A stretch of DNA of 64,000 nucleotides, taken from assembly GCA_026260175.1 (NCBI GenBank), contig JAKCWW010000173.1, positions 80,736 through 144,735 on the forward strand, written 5' to 3'. Below, one piece after another: positions 47,041 to 57,779 of this stretch. The position numbers and the translations under genes are program-made. This DNA is from Reticulitermes lucifugus (lineage: Eukaryota; Arthropoda; Insecta; Blattodea; Rhinotermitidae). The notes under the pieces were generated by a model that saw only the letters and a program-made list of their open reading frames with translations, had not been told where the DNA came from and ran no database searches. Numbering within the stretch: the first letter of the stretch is position 1; each line of letters begins with the position of its first letter.

Positions 47041-48001
47041 ACCTTCTCTTCTCCATAGAAGTAATTAAAAGACATATAGAAATGATTGTTGAAATGTAGT
47101 ATTTAAATGTGATAAATTAAGAATTGCATGTAGTTTACATTCTAAACGCCTGGGTTAATGACACTTCAGGTTGAGAGTCAGCTAATCAGGGCACACGTGT
47201 CGATTGACCACAGGGTCAATTGTTGAAATAGTGGCTGTGTCAGCCGTAAAATTACCTGGACAAAAACAATACCTGAACATACAGAGGAGCATTAACCACA
47301 TAACTTGAAAGTGTTTTATCCGTACAAGGGTTCCTGCCAATTTAGGTTTATTGATCAAGTTTAATTAGCACGAGAATCAGTCATCGCTGGTCGCGAGGAT
47401 TGCCCGCATTTCATCAAACATCCCGCAAAGTTTTCACTTCCAGTTGTGGATAAATGTAATGGATTCGAAATTGTATTCTTGGGGTTCTAAACTTTAATTC
47501 GTGTTCAGCATGAAGAAAGTTTCGCATGCTTTGCATCTAGTAATGGGACCTTGGAGGTAGTGATAGTACTTTACCGAAGTGAATTTTCGTTCCATTTTTG
47601 GAAGTAAAAAGGAAGAAAGTGTTCTACTTATTCTACTTTTATTGTATTTATTGAGAAGCCGTGTAAATACAGTGAACAGTTCGACGGTTGTGGGTGTCCT
47701 TTGTGGTGCTTTCTACTCGCAGAATTACCATTTTGACGCCTTGTTGTGGACTCCACAAAAAAATTGTGCACTGGCTTAAATACCCTCACCTCTCAAATTC
47801 ATGGGAGATATTTGTGTCACCTGCTGTCACATTACGACACGGTGCAAGTGTGTGTTCTGTGCGATTCTCGTAGCGGACAGCCATTGTTTCCTACATAGCA
47901 TTAACAGGGCTGTCTTTATAATGGACATGGACTGTGTTGTCTCTGAAGTAGGAAATGAAGAAATTTTATGTACAATTTAGATGAATGTCAGTCTTAAAAA
48001 G
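47041..48001. other. no gene recognised
   Basis: No supported feature. Confidence 0.5.
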
Positions 48002-48180
48002 TCCACGCCATGACTCGGGAGTTTAATCACCGGCCTGTCACTGCGGAGGCCCAGGTTCGATCCCGGTTTAGTCCATGTGATCAGTGGTGGACAGAGTGGC
48101 ACTGGGACATGTTTTTTCTCCGAATGCTTTTGTTTTCCTCTGTCAGTATCATTCCACAAACCATCAGTACCCATCTTCAC
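48002..48180 (+). mobile_element. tRNA-derived SINE, family A, 3'-truncated
   Basis: Its head CGCCATGACTCGGGAGTTTAA corresponds to the A box region, and GGCCCAGGTTCGATCCCGG carries an intact box B. TCAGTGGTGGACAGAGTGGC, ACTGGGACATG, CCTCTGTCAGTATCATTCC follow as in the 57.2-kb copy. It lacks the GTGCGTCCGTAGCATC part and the A-rich tail. Confidence 0.85.
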
Positions 48181-49118
48181 ATAATACAAGAATGATGTTC
48201 TGTGTGATAAAATAGCTAGTCACTTCCAGTCGGCTCGCCTAGCTTATAAAACGTTGGCATGCAGTAACAACGTGTCCATTAGACGTGACGCGTGTCTGCG
48301 AGCAGAAGAAAAATATTGTCAGCGCCTTCTTTAAATAATGATTAGTGTAAAACAATATTAACTGCAAACATGGAACCAATACGCTTGGTCCCCAACTCAC
48401 GGCAAATTGCAGTAGCGGCGAGCGGTGAGCTGCCTGCCGTCAAGCGAAACTATCAAAGAATTATGAGAGTCATTGGAGTATTGTTCCTGTAATATTGCCA
48501 ATAGAAGGACAAGCGGGTATAGCGTTGTAACCTCACATAGGCTATGTGGTTAAAGTGTCGCATTTCCATGGGAAGAAAAATATTCTGTAAGGAGTGGGGG
48601 CAAGATCGTTTTCCACCGTGCATGCTACATGTCTAGCCCAACCCATCATCGCTTCAGTCGGAATACTGTCATCAGCACCTTATTCTGAATGACCCTTCGC
48701 TTTTCCCTAAGGCCAATAGACGGAGCTTCTCACCAGTGTGTGTATATCATAACACAGGAGATAAAATTTTATTGTGTAATCCTTACATTGCTTAGACAGA
48801 AGACGGAATTATGTAGGAGACTGAACTGCGTGGTAACAAGTATTGCCCGAATTTAATATGCTCTTAGTATTTTCGTCATTGTAACTTTGAGATACAGTGG
48901 ATTTCATTTTCCATTTTGCCCAAATTTCAAAGGGTGCAATATCTATATTAAACTGTGTTATGGAGTACTTAGGATCCGCTATACCTGAACGTATTCAGTG
49001 TAGAGTGCTAATCAAGCAAAACGGGGCTGTGAGTCACATACGATTGAGCAACACAAATCTAGACGAACACAGGGCAGTGGCTTGAAATAAGAAAGGCCCA
49101 CTTCCCTTCAAAAATGAG
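48181..49118. other. no gene recognised
   Basis: No supported feature. Confidence 0.5.
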
Positions 49119-49200
49119 GTTAGTCAAGCGGGCAATGCGTCTATTGTATTGTAGAGAGACACGGTTCGAATCTGGCTCAGGCCATTCACCCACTTTTCTT
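49119..49200 (+). mobile_element. tRNA-like SINE head
   Basis: TTAGTCAAGCGGGCAATGCG resembles an A box, and ACGGTTCGAATCTGGCTC (about 49161-49178) a box B, spaced like a tRNA. The acceptor ends do not pair, so it is not called as a tRNA. The body does not match families A to E. Confidence 0.5.
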
Positions 49201-49354
49201 GTCTTTTTAATTCATCGTATTTCCTACAAAAGAATGTTTTGTAATTGGTGTTCCAGTGACGTCCACATTCACGATACGTGATTCTGTCTGTCACGGTATT
49301 AAACTTACACTATTTAAACATCCCAATATGACACTGACCTTAAGGGAACCTCTG

Positions 49355-49445
49355 CAGGATGTCTCGACTTCAAATATCGGCCCCAAGACTGGTTATCCTG
49401 AGATTTCTGGTTCTTCTCAATCGCTGTAGGTATAAACCGGAGTGG
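49355..49445 (+). mobile_element. SINE family E fragment
   Basis: CTCGACTTCAAATATCGGCC (worn box B), then ACTGGTTATCCTGAGATTTC and GGTTCTTCTCAATCGCTGTAGG, in the order of the 39.19-kb copy. Confidence 0.5.
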
Positions 49446-49555
49446 TGTGGTGCGTTAAACTTACATTGACCTCCATTGTCTGTTTAGTTCGTTACCCAAT
49501 AGTCGTCCTATATAATCGTAGCAACTGAAATCGTCACCTTCGTTACGTAAGTCAA

Positions 49556-49800
49556 GATAACGTAAAGTTGTCCCAGTACACGCCGTGGAGGCTTGTGGGG
49601 GATTGGGTCTATAGCTCTACTCATTCTTAACCTCGACAGTAATTTAGGTGGATGGTTAGCTTCACGCTCCGGCCGCTTTACTTCCGGAGAAAGAGCTCCC
49701 GAAAGCCTTCGAACAGGAAGCTGGGTGGGCTCCAGAGCCGGTCTGGACGTTTGGGACTGGCGAAAAGCCTCTTGTTTCTGCTGGGATTAAGGAAACTAAC
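49556..49800 (+). mobile_element. SINE family D, longest copy
   Basis: GTAAAGTTGTCCCAGTACACG, CCGTGGAGGCTTGTGGGGG, TATAGCTCTACTCATTCTTA and ACCTCG are followed by GGTGGATGGTTAGCTTCACG, CTCCGGCCGCTTTACTTCCG and GAGAAAGAGCTCCCG. A unique 3' part contains GTCTGGACGTTTGGGACTGG. It ends near the short A-rich stretch at 49800. Confidence 0.7.
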
Positions 49801-50590
49801 AATGGATGAATAAATAAATAATAGGTGATTGTGTTTAAGACGATGAATAGACATGCATTTATGTAATTCTTCTATAATGTGAGCCTACACATATCCCAGA
49901 AGGAGAGGAAGGCTATCTGTTCCCACTGACCAGAGTATATCTTAAGAAACCAAAAGTCATTCTATGAATCCCGTAGTTTGCCATGCTACAATAACTTCGC
50001 CACCGAAACCAGTTCTGACATGAGCCCGACGAGTCAAGTCGACACCTTCCCTTAGCACTCCGAAGCGTAAATTTTTTCTATACCTAAATAATATGTAAAA
50101 ATTTTGTTTCTTTCTCTCAGAAAACACCAGTCTTCATTAGAAAGACAAAATGATCGGTAAGTCACTGATCTTTCTGAGAACAACACGTAACCCATAAACA
50201 CACCGTGCAGGTAGAATTAAGAGCTTTGTAGTGGCAAATGGACTGGTATGTTTAGTAACCGCTGTGATTAAATGGGGTATTTACTTCACCTTCCTCGTGG
50301 TCAGTCCTAAAGATATTTTATCACGCCATAAATCACCGTGTCTCTCGATTACAGTAATAAGCCAAGAGTCGTAACTCCCATACATGACATTTAATGGTAA
50401 CACCTTGATAAAGTAATGACATAAATCTTGGTGTAACTCCTCTTAGCACTTTAGCCTTATCGAAAAAATTCACTCATATGATAAAGAAAGGGGTTTTTGG
50501 TATAATGTAGTCTCACCCATAAACAGTGTGTGGTAGCAAGTACAATTTATTATACTAGTTACTGTAATGTGTCTCCTAGAATCTCCATTG
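49801..50590. other. no gene recognised
   Basis: No supported feature. Confidence 0.5.
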
Positions 50591-50802
50591 AGCTGGAGGC
50601 AAACAAAAGCCCACCGCAGAGCGCTGTCCGACAAGAAGATGCATTAAATCTCTTTAGAGAGCTTTTTCAAAAGAGTGCTACTTAGCAGCTCTGAATATAT
50701 CGACCTTATTTTAGTAATAAAAGGCAGCTTACCCAAGTCCCTAGCTTGTAGTCTGTCCTCATGCTTTCCCTAGCAGTTAAAATTCTGTTTGCCTCCACTG
50801 TA
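50591..50802. mobile_element. small MITE with 12-bp TIRs (Tc1/mariner-like)
   Basis: TGGAGGCAAACA at 50594-50605 and its exact complement TGTTTGCCTCCA at 50786-50797 bracket about 180 bp. The right end reads, outward, CAGTGGAGGCAAACAG next to TA, the target dinucleotide of Tc1/mariner elements. The left outer bases are more diverged (GAGC in place of CAG). There is no coding capacity. Confidence 0.65.
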
Positions 50803-51482
50803 GAGCTTAATTGTAAAGTGAAAGGGTGACGTGTTCTTAACGTGACCCTCTAAACACATTACTTCTTTGTCGTCGTTTTCTTCATCTCGTCGGTCAGGTT
50901 TGGGAGACTGTTACTGTATGTGACAAGTTTACAATGCTGCAAGTATTGTCTGACGTAAAGCCACGTGATAGAGTAATAATATGCGGGCTGTAAATTTCTG
51001 AGTTCAATATATTTTTAGTTCGTGTTTTAAGAAATTGTTTTCGTACAAGGGAACGGATATAGTCGTGAAAATTATAACATTTCTAAGATTCGTGTTTTTA
51101 ATGGATTAACGTCATTTAAATATTTCGGGCATATTAAGCTTTTGCTTTCTCATTCATGAAATTAGCCCGCGAGTCTCTTTGGGAGATCTTTGACCTTCAT
51201 TATTGCCCAGAACTATTTTAAATGCACAGATCTGTTTTCTTATATCCGTCGTATCGTTGTCTAACTCGTTTGCCTCGCCGTCTTTCAAGGGCTTCTGTCC
51301 ATGAATCCAGCCAAAAGGTTTATACAGAACTTGAATTGCCGTTTATTCTACATGTGCAGCCCTTATAAATTTTTTTATGAAACATAAAAGATTCAAAGAA
51401 AAGTACAAGATCTGAAACTTCGCTTTATAGCCCTCTTCGTCGAAAAGTTTTAAATGCAAAAACAATGACGTATCTTTTTTCC
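50803..51482. other. no gene recognised
   Basis: No supported feature. Confidence 0.5.
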
Positions 51483-51548
51483 TTCTTCTTCATCTTATTT
51501 TTCTGCTTCTTCATCTTCTTTTTCTGCTTCTTCATCTTCTTCTTCTTA
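51483..51548 (+). repeat. 21-bp pyrimidine tandem repeat
   Basis: Nearly three units of TTCTTCATCTTCTTTTTCTGC; the first differs by one base. The array ends in (TTC)n. Confidence 0.9.
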
Positions 51549-52699
51549 ACTGTGTAGGCCTTTTCCGGCTTTGTGGAAATTGTATTTCAAAGATGAAATG
51601 TAGCTTTCATTTGCATTGGAGGACGCTCCCAAAGCGGGGCCTTGGTGGTAATCATGTGGGCGAATTAGTAGCCGTGAAAATGCACATCCAATTACTGATA
51701 CGTATATACCGTATGAATACCACTACGATTGCTGTGTGAAATGTCATTTTGTGTTTTGAGAAATAGCAACACATCAATATGATGTAAAATTCAGATATTG
51801 GGTTTTTAATGAAATGGAAAGCAGTTTTTTTTTGTTTCTCGTTCCACCCAATCTCCTTGTTATACGGAATGGCCCTTAGATGATGGAACGTTACAGAGAG
51901 AGAGCTCATTTTAATATGGAGTCTATTGATTTGTGTCGTACGTATAGTCCTTGTACCGACTGGTAATTGCCGAGAAAGGACATTCTGTTAGTAAAAAAAC
52001 AGTACAGAATAAATGTAGGAACATTCTTCTCTCTAAGAAGGATTTAGATACCGTCAGACACGATGTATGTTATATACTTACGTTATTGTGGCAATATCTT
52101 TCTATCCAGTTCGGTCATCTTCAAGCCGTTAATATAAAACTCATAAAAGTATTGTGTATAATTGTATTGGATGGCATTAAGAATTTAGATCTCAATTTTA
52201 CAATTAAACCAATACATGTTGGAGTGTCAGAGTTTGTTTTTTTAATGTTTAAAACGCTCATATAAAATACTAAAATATTAAACAGTCTCGTAACGTTTTA
52301 ACATTTTAAATGTGCTAAGCCATGTTTTAACTATTACAAAACAAACGCTGGCATTGCAGCATGTATTGTTTTAGTTCTAAATTTGAGATCGTAATTAATA
52401 ATATAATTTAATGCAATTGCGTACAATACTTTTGTGCGTTTTATATTAATGGCCTGAATTTTACCGAATTGGATAGAAACACTTAGTGACAATAAAGTGT
52501 TTGACATACCTTAGTTGTGTCTGGCCGTATTCAAGTCGTTCTTTGTTACAATTAACACAGCGGGATGATAAATGTAAAACCTGTAACAATAATCCATCCT
52601 CTTCCGTATCCCGTTCTGTCTATCAGGCTTCCTTTTTAGAGCTCTCACCAAATTATGCACGTGAGTCTATTGATTTAAAAAATTAGTTTCATAGGTATT
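51549..52699. other. no gene recognised
   Basis: AT-rich sequence; unplaced short frames only. Confidence 0.5.
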
Positions 52700-53111
52700 T
52701 GAGAAGTACATTCTTGCAAGAATTAATGCTGCTGTTCCTATCGTCGTCCACAAAACTCTCAGAACTCTTTCCAACGTCTGTTCGGTCCTTCCTCTTACCA
52801 TTTCTTCCTGTGTTTTTATAGTTTTATGTTATCTTTTTTCGCCTGTCTTCATCCGTTCTATGTACATACCCTTTACATCTTCTTCTCTTCAGTAACTTCT
52901 TCAACGATGTAATCGTCGTAAGGTTCTTCCGTATTTTGTTATTTATGTTTTTGCTTGTACATGCTCCTCCAAGGATCGTAAAGTTACCACATCTGCCGCT
53001 TCTCTTCCTCTTCTGTCCTGTTTTCCCTATTAGAATTAATAATATTTCTGATCGTAACAATTTTATGATAGATCCCAAAAGAATTTTCTTTGAGTGGCAT
53101 ACGTAAAACAA
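52700..53111 (-). pseudogene. possible LINE C-terminal fragment
   Basis: The minus strand contains ITSLKKLLKRRRCKGYVHRT followed by DEDRRKKI, reminiscent of the EEIKRRRLRWYGHVMRMDED type region at the C-terminus of non-LTR retrotransposon proteins, and about 15 codons later GRNGKRKDRTDVGK. The match is short and gapped, and could be chance. Confidence 0.3.
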
Positions 53112-53365
53112 AATTAAAACTGCGATAGCGTAGTAAGATTATAACAACGTATTATGTCTGTAACACCAGGGTGTTGGAGTTCGTCTTTACCGTATGTTAT
53201 ACAGCCTACATGTTCATTAGAGTATTCACAGAGGCCGCCACTGTATCCTGTCCTGAGACATTTTTATCCAGAGCTTACTGTCATACACAATTTGCTTAGT
53301 ATCGAGCTTAATGTTATCAGCCTATCTACTATTTGAGTCCTCCAAGTACTCTCCTGAAGTAATCA
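53112..53365. other. no gene recognised
   Basis: No supported feature. Confidence 0.5.
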
Positions 53366-53680
53366 CTCACTCACTCAATCAACGAATGCACTATTATAAT
53401 TAAACTCTGACTAGTACCCTACATATGTTTCGGCCGCGACGATCTCAACAGATAAGAACCTAACACCCTACAAAAAAGTGCAGTGCTTGTGACTTCCAGT
53501 GTAAAAGTAGTAACACTGACAGAACAATAGTGGAATAACAGTGCCAAATTGGACAGTGTAAAGTGAAGTATATATATATAACAAGTTACCCCTGATGATG
53601 GCCGCAATGGGGCCGAAACATATGTAGGGTACTAGTGAGAGTTTAATTATAATACAGCATTCGTTGGTTGAGTGAGTGAA
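53366..53680. mobile_element. fold-back element with about 70-bp arms
   Basis: Left arm 53366-53435 and right arm 53611-53680 are reverse complements with only a few differences through GGCCGAAACATATGTAGGG, TACTAGT-AGAGTTTAATTATAAT and GCATTCGTTG-TTGAGTGAG. The 175-bp spacer is AT-rich and ends at the right in a well-formed hammerhead-like motif; the left copy of the core has decayed. The architecture is the same as the 14.9-15.5 kb element, with different arm sequences. No open frame of note. Confidence 0.85.
53587..53631 (+). ncRNA. hammerhead-ribozyme-like motif (copy 5)
   Basis: CTGATGA at 53592-53598, one T, GGCC-loop-GGCC (stem II, 4 bp), GAAAC at 53615-53619, and ATATGTA. TACCC (53587-53591) pairs exactly with GGGTA (53627-53631), a 5-bp stem I. 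The predicted cleavage site follows A53626. ACATATGT is self-complementary, as in copy 3. Compared with copy 3, stem I has changed from AACCCC/GGGGTT to TACCC/GGGTA while staying paired. Confidence 0.5.
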
Positions 53681-55009
53681 TAATAATACTAAGATGCACG
53701 GTGAACAAAAAGTAAAATTAATCTCCTGAAGTACGTTTTTCCGATTAGCATTATAGCTTGTCGTCACGCGCCACTGAATGTTAGGTCAAAATTAGTTAGA
53801 ATAATAGAAGCAATTTATATGTTTTATTTCCATAAAACAGTTTTGAGTATATTCCATGAAAGTCCACTATAATATTTTAGATGTGATTCACAACGATGTA
53901 CAAGTAAATTATTATGGTAGTAATTTGTGGTTTCGTTTACCCAAGTTACTTTCATTTATACCACAATTTAGAGTTTCATTTGTTGATTGAGTTGACGCAA
54001 CGTGTTGGCCGCGTAGAGCAGCCATCACTGAAATTCTCTTAAAATATACTGTGCTCTCGTGGAAAAGTAATTTAAACGCCAACATAATAACACCATAAGT
54101 CAGGTTGCTTTCACCGTATCTTAACAGGACTATAATGAGATTCCTTCAGGATAAAAGATCTTGTCCCCTCTCATTACACGATATTTTTCTTCCCATGGAA
54201 ATGCGACACTTTATCCATATAACCTGTTCAGGTAAGAAGCGCAGTTTCGGTCCTTGGTTCAGGTTTAATATAGGGAGTGACAAAGCCAGCTGTGTAAAGG
54301 TTTCAGTAATCTGAGAAACACAGACAATGTGCAAAGCAGTAGGAATCTCGTACCTTGTTCTCTGTTCTCTAACCCTTCTCAAATCCTCCAGCTTTCCTTA
54401 GTAACAATGTGGTAAAGTTTCAAGGCCATCCTTTTACTTGGCTTACTTCAACTCGGTCAATTTTCAAATGTTTGCTAGTAAGGCAGAGAATTATGCTGTT
54501 TACATGAGACCAAGGCTTGAATAGATGAAATTCGTCATAAAAGGAGGAGTGCTGTGGAGCACTTTGGGACATCAGGCCCAGAATTTTAGCCACTTATTTC
54601 TCGGCTTAAATTAACGAAAAGGATTACAAGTCGAAGGGTGATAAATAGTTATGGATTGTTGAAATTCCGGGGGAAATAATTTGGTCTACTTTAAGGTAAT
54701 TTCCTTCTGTTGTATGTTGTTGTTGAACAAGGCTACGAAGAAACTTGCTAGTTTAGTATATTCTGGGTCGAGATTAGAGGAATTGACATCAATAATTGTC
54801 TTTTAATATTCGGTGTCACATCCACGCCATATTAATCTTTCACTCAACTGCAGAAGTTATACAGATAAATGGGATGTTGTATGTAGCACGCACGGTGTAC
54901 ATGATTTTTAGTGCCAATGACATGTTACATTAAACAAGTTAATGTAGTCTAAAGAGATATACAAACTCATTAACTTTATGGACTCTTTTCATTGTATGTA
55001 TTGAAATTT
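53681..55009. other. no gene recognised
   Basis: No supported feature. Confidence 0.5.
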
Positions 55010-55325
55010 ATCACACTGCGTTTCGGGGACAGATCGATTTCCGTCTTCAGGCTTGCTTTTTCCAAAACAGAATGTTACGGCATAATAACTAGGCCCTACA
55101 TCCTGATTAAACAAGGAATAAGGTCAAATTAGTGAATACAGCATATTTCAATAACAGTCAAAACTATGGCTTTGCAGATCTCGCTAAACATCAGATACAC
55201 GAAACACGTCACTAGGTATTACATATATCTGTTTTCAGTAAACAGTAGCGCACGTAACAGTTTGTCGAAACATTGATAATATCATAAAGTTTACGAGTTC
55301 AGATGTCATGCACCATCATCAGAAC
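55010..55325 (-). repeat. two degenerate hammerhead-like motifs in tandem
   Basis: On the minus strand CTGAAGACGG...CCCCGAAAC lies at 55050-55020 and CTGATGATGGTG begins at about 55315 with a weak GAAC/GTAAAC downstream. Both are in the same orientation about 265 bp apart, unlike the head-to-head fold-backs. No stem I pairing is found in either. Possibly remnants of a tandem Penelope-like terminal repeat. Confidence 0.35.
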
Positions 55326-56329
55326 CCTATAGAATAATAGTCAAGTGAAATGTTTCTACGTACACAAATTCCTGGTTTTGTGATCTATTATCAAAATTTT
55401 GTGTTAGCCTTTCGAGGCGTGCATGATAAGTTTTAGCTAAAATGAATTTACGTGATGGCGGGCAAACAGCAGCCAGTGACTGAATCATCGCCCGTCCATG
55501 GTGAATAGCACCACTCAGTGTTTTTTTTCGTAATGTCTTCTTCACTGCCTATTTGTTTTTATTATTAGCTTAATGTTCATTTAAATTTACCTGCTGTTCA
55601 TTATACAAATATTGTGTATGTGATATATATATGCAGCTTCTTTCTTCTTATTTGTACGTGTATGTGTACGTTTAGTAAGCCTAAACGGTCATCAGTGCAT
55701 TTTTGTCTCATTAAAATATTTATGTATAATGTATAAAACGGCACATGCGGAAGGTGGTTAAGGTGAGAGTCACGTTGCAAGCCGCTAGCTAAGGTTTTAT
55801 AACATTCTTAGGAAATGTCTGTGTGTTGTGCTGTACAATTGGCCTACGTGTGTGATGTATTCCCTTCGTTCCTGTAGATTTTTTCGGTTTGGTGTAACAA
55901 AAACGTAATTCTTTAAAAAGGGCTTACCGGTAGGTTTTGTGTTTGTGTGTGTGTGTGTGTGTGCGTGCGGGTGTGTGGATTTAGAGGCGTATCAATGTCT
56001 GTGGTTATATACATATTCGCCTTTCTGACATTCAGGTACACGTTTACAACGCCCCGACAAAAGATAAAATGAATACAAAGTTTTAAAAACTGTGGACTAG
56101 AGGATAAATCTGCTGACTTGTATACAAATTGCACACCAGTCATATGTGTATAGTGACAAACACGTGGCAGGCAGTATAGGAGTGTAGCACCAGAGTTCTG
56201 ATAATGGCTGAAGTAAAATAATGATGTTGGCGAGTTGTTACTGTGACGTGGAAGTTAAGACGTCAAACACATAAGAATTTTAAATAAACTTCGCAAGTCC
56301 TGTACTGGTGACGCATGCCTCAGCTATTC
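55326..56329. other. no gene recognised; (GT)n microsatellite
   Basis: No gene. A (GT)n run with GC interruptions is at 55938-55978. Confidence 0.6.
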
Positions 56330-57016
56330 ACACAATAAGTGATCGCTTGATAGGATGTTGCGCGACAAGCCATGTAGTTGAAACGTCGACTGTCGTTAAT
56401 ATAACATTGGCTGTGCACTGCTGTATAAACAGCATGCAACTTACATCCGTCTGTCAAGCGACTGTGACCTATCCGAGGCCATACGATGAACATTTCGGTC
56501 GTGATGTATCTGCAGGAGGACTACGACACTCCACAATCCGTTTCACAGCTTGCAGTTGGTTCCCCTCTACGTCAGTTTGTTTTGCCAGACAGACGAAACA
56601 GCTAGAAGAAACAGACGCGAACTTCTCCATCTAAATTCGTTCAAATGTAAGATTCCAGGGCAAAGCGATTTCCTTAGCAACTGCATCAGCGGCCTCGTTA
56701 CCAGACAGGCCCATATGGAGAGGTGCCCTCCGGAAGACGACAGATTTCCCTGACTTATGGGGGTGGAAATGTTTCGGCCCGATGCTCGGATATTTATCCG
56801 TGAAGACTGCAAGGCGCTTAGGAAGTACGTGTAAAGAAGATGGCACTGCCGAGGCTGACACATAGCGAAACTGTCGGTGTAGGTATCGCAGAGATAGACG
56901 GTATAAACGCGGTTAAAACTAATTAGGCTATAGGACAATATCTGGTATCCAAACACGAAGGCATAGCTAGGACCTGGAGAAAATGACCCATCTTTGTGCA
57001 CTGTCATAGGTGACAA
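56330..57016 (-). pseudogene. RNase H and C-terminal domain of a decayed I/Jockey-type LINE
   Basis: On the minus strand, from 57016 downward: TVHKDGSFSPGPSYAFVFGY (family (Y)TDGS...GFA), then FLSALQSS (family DSLSALQS). After a frameshift comes KSVVFRRAPLHMGLSGNEAA, DAVAKE (family V.F.WVPSHVGI.GNE.AD..AK), an unmistakable RNase H end at about 56745-56670. Farther down, GNQLQAVKRI and, after another shift, PRIGHSRLTDGCKL (family LRIGHTRLTHG.LL) at about 56477-56430 mark the C-terminal zinc-knuckle region. The reverse transcriptase half lies at 57780-58959, displaced by an inserted element. Many frame breaks; inactive. Confidence 0.85.
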
Positions 57017-57776
57017 AGAGCGGGGCCGGATTTAAGGGTGTTGTGGCCCCTAAGCTGTAATATCTGAGAGGCTCCTTCCCCAGTACTAAATTTCTGGTTT
57101 AATACATTTTCATGCTAGTAGAATGTTATGTATAAATTGCTACCTTACATGCGGACATGTTTGTTCATTGTTGTTAGTTTCATAATAAATGGCCGTTCCA
57201 TGGCTCAGGCGGTTAGTCGCCGGCCTCCCACTTCGGAGGCTCGGGTTCGATCCCGGGTCAGTCCATGTGGGATTTGTGGTGGACAAAGTGGCACTGGGAC
57301 AGGTTTCTCCCCGAGTGCTTCGGTTTTCCCCTGTCAGTTTCATTCCACCGGTACTCCATTAGTTGGAAAAACGAAAAACACTAATCATCTTTATCACAGG
57401 GTTGCAAAATAAGCCTCTAGGCTGCGGTGCGTCCGTAGTCCGTAGCATCGGCTGCGGGACCCTTCACAAAAAAAGATAATAATAATAATAATAGTAATAA
57501 TAACACAAAATAGCTTTTGTTTTTTTGATAGTAATAAAGGTATTAACAATTAAACCAATAATACAAAAAATTAGGAATTATTTTTATTTGTTTTGTTAAA
57601 ACACTGAAAACGTGTACTTTTTGTTTTTGATGTAATAATACATTATTATTAATTTTGCAATAATTATTTTTGTATTCTTATTTTCATCGCTCACAAATGC
57701 ATATGATTTTTTTTAGTGAGGCATCTTGTAATATGAGGCCTTAAGGTATGATTTGTCTAACATATACGTAAATTCA
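57017..57776. mobile_element. hAT-like DNA element inserted in the LINE
   Basis: The left end reads CGGGGCCGGATTTAAGGGTG (from about 57021). The right end, read on the minus strand, is CAGGGCTGAATTTACGTAT (from about 57775). Both are followed inward by an AAGGCCTC/GGCCCC...TAATAT block. The CAGGGC-GATTTA pattern is typical of hAT termini. The 8 bases outside each end (ACAAAGAG and GTAAGGGG) agree at four positions and differ by transitions at the other four, compatible with an old 8-bp target duplication but not proof. It splits the LINE between its RT and RNase H domains and has a SINE inserted inside. Confidence 0.5.
57191..57503 (+). mobile_element. tRNA-derived SINE, family A, best-preserved copy
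   Basis: The A box TGGCTCAGGCGGTTAGTCG (57200-57218), an anticodon-arm-like stretch, and box B GGGTTCGATCCCGG (about 57243-57256) are followed by GTCAGTCCATGTGGGATTTG, TGGTGGACAAAGTGGCACTG, GGACAGGTTTCTCCCCGAGT and TGCGGTGCGTCCGTAG. The tail is A-rich and ends in (AAT)n at 57478-57503. Both pol III boxes are intact. The translation (RRPPTSEARVRSRVSP, GGQSGTGTGFSPSASVFP) is one I recognise from cockroach and termite predictions. It lies inside the hAT-like element, so it is the youngest of three nested insertions. Confidence 0.9.
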
Positions 57777-57779
57777 GCC

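Noticed and set aside
49119-49200. Candidate tRNA gene
   Set aside because: Arms do not fold into a cloverleaf; only box-like similarity.
57191-57260. Candidate tRNA gene with both pol III boxes
   Set aside because: It is the head of SINE family A with two other copies in the window and an A-rich/(AAT)n tail.
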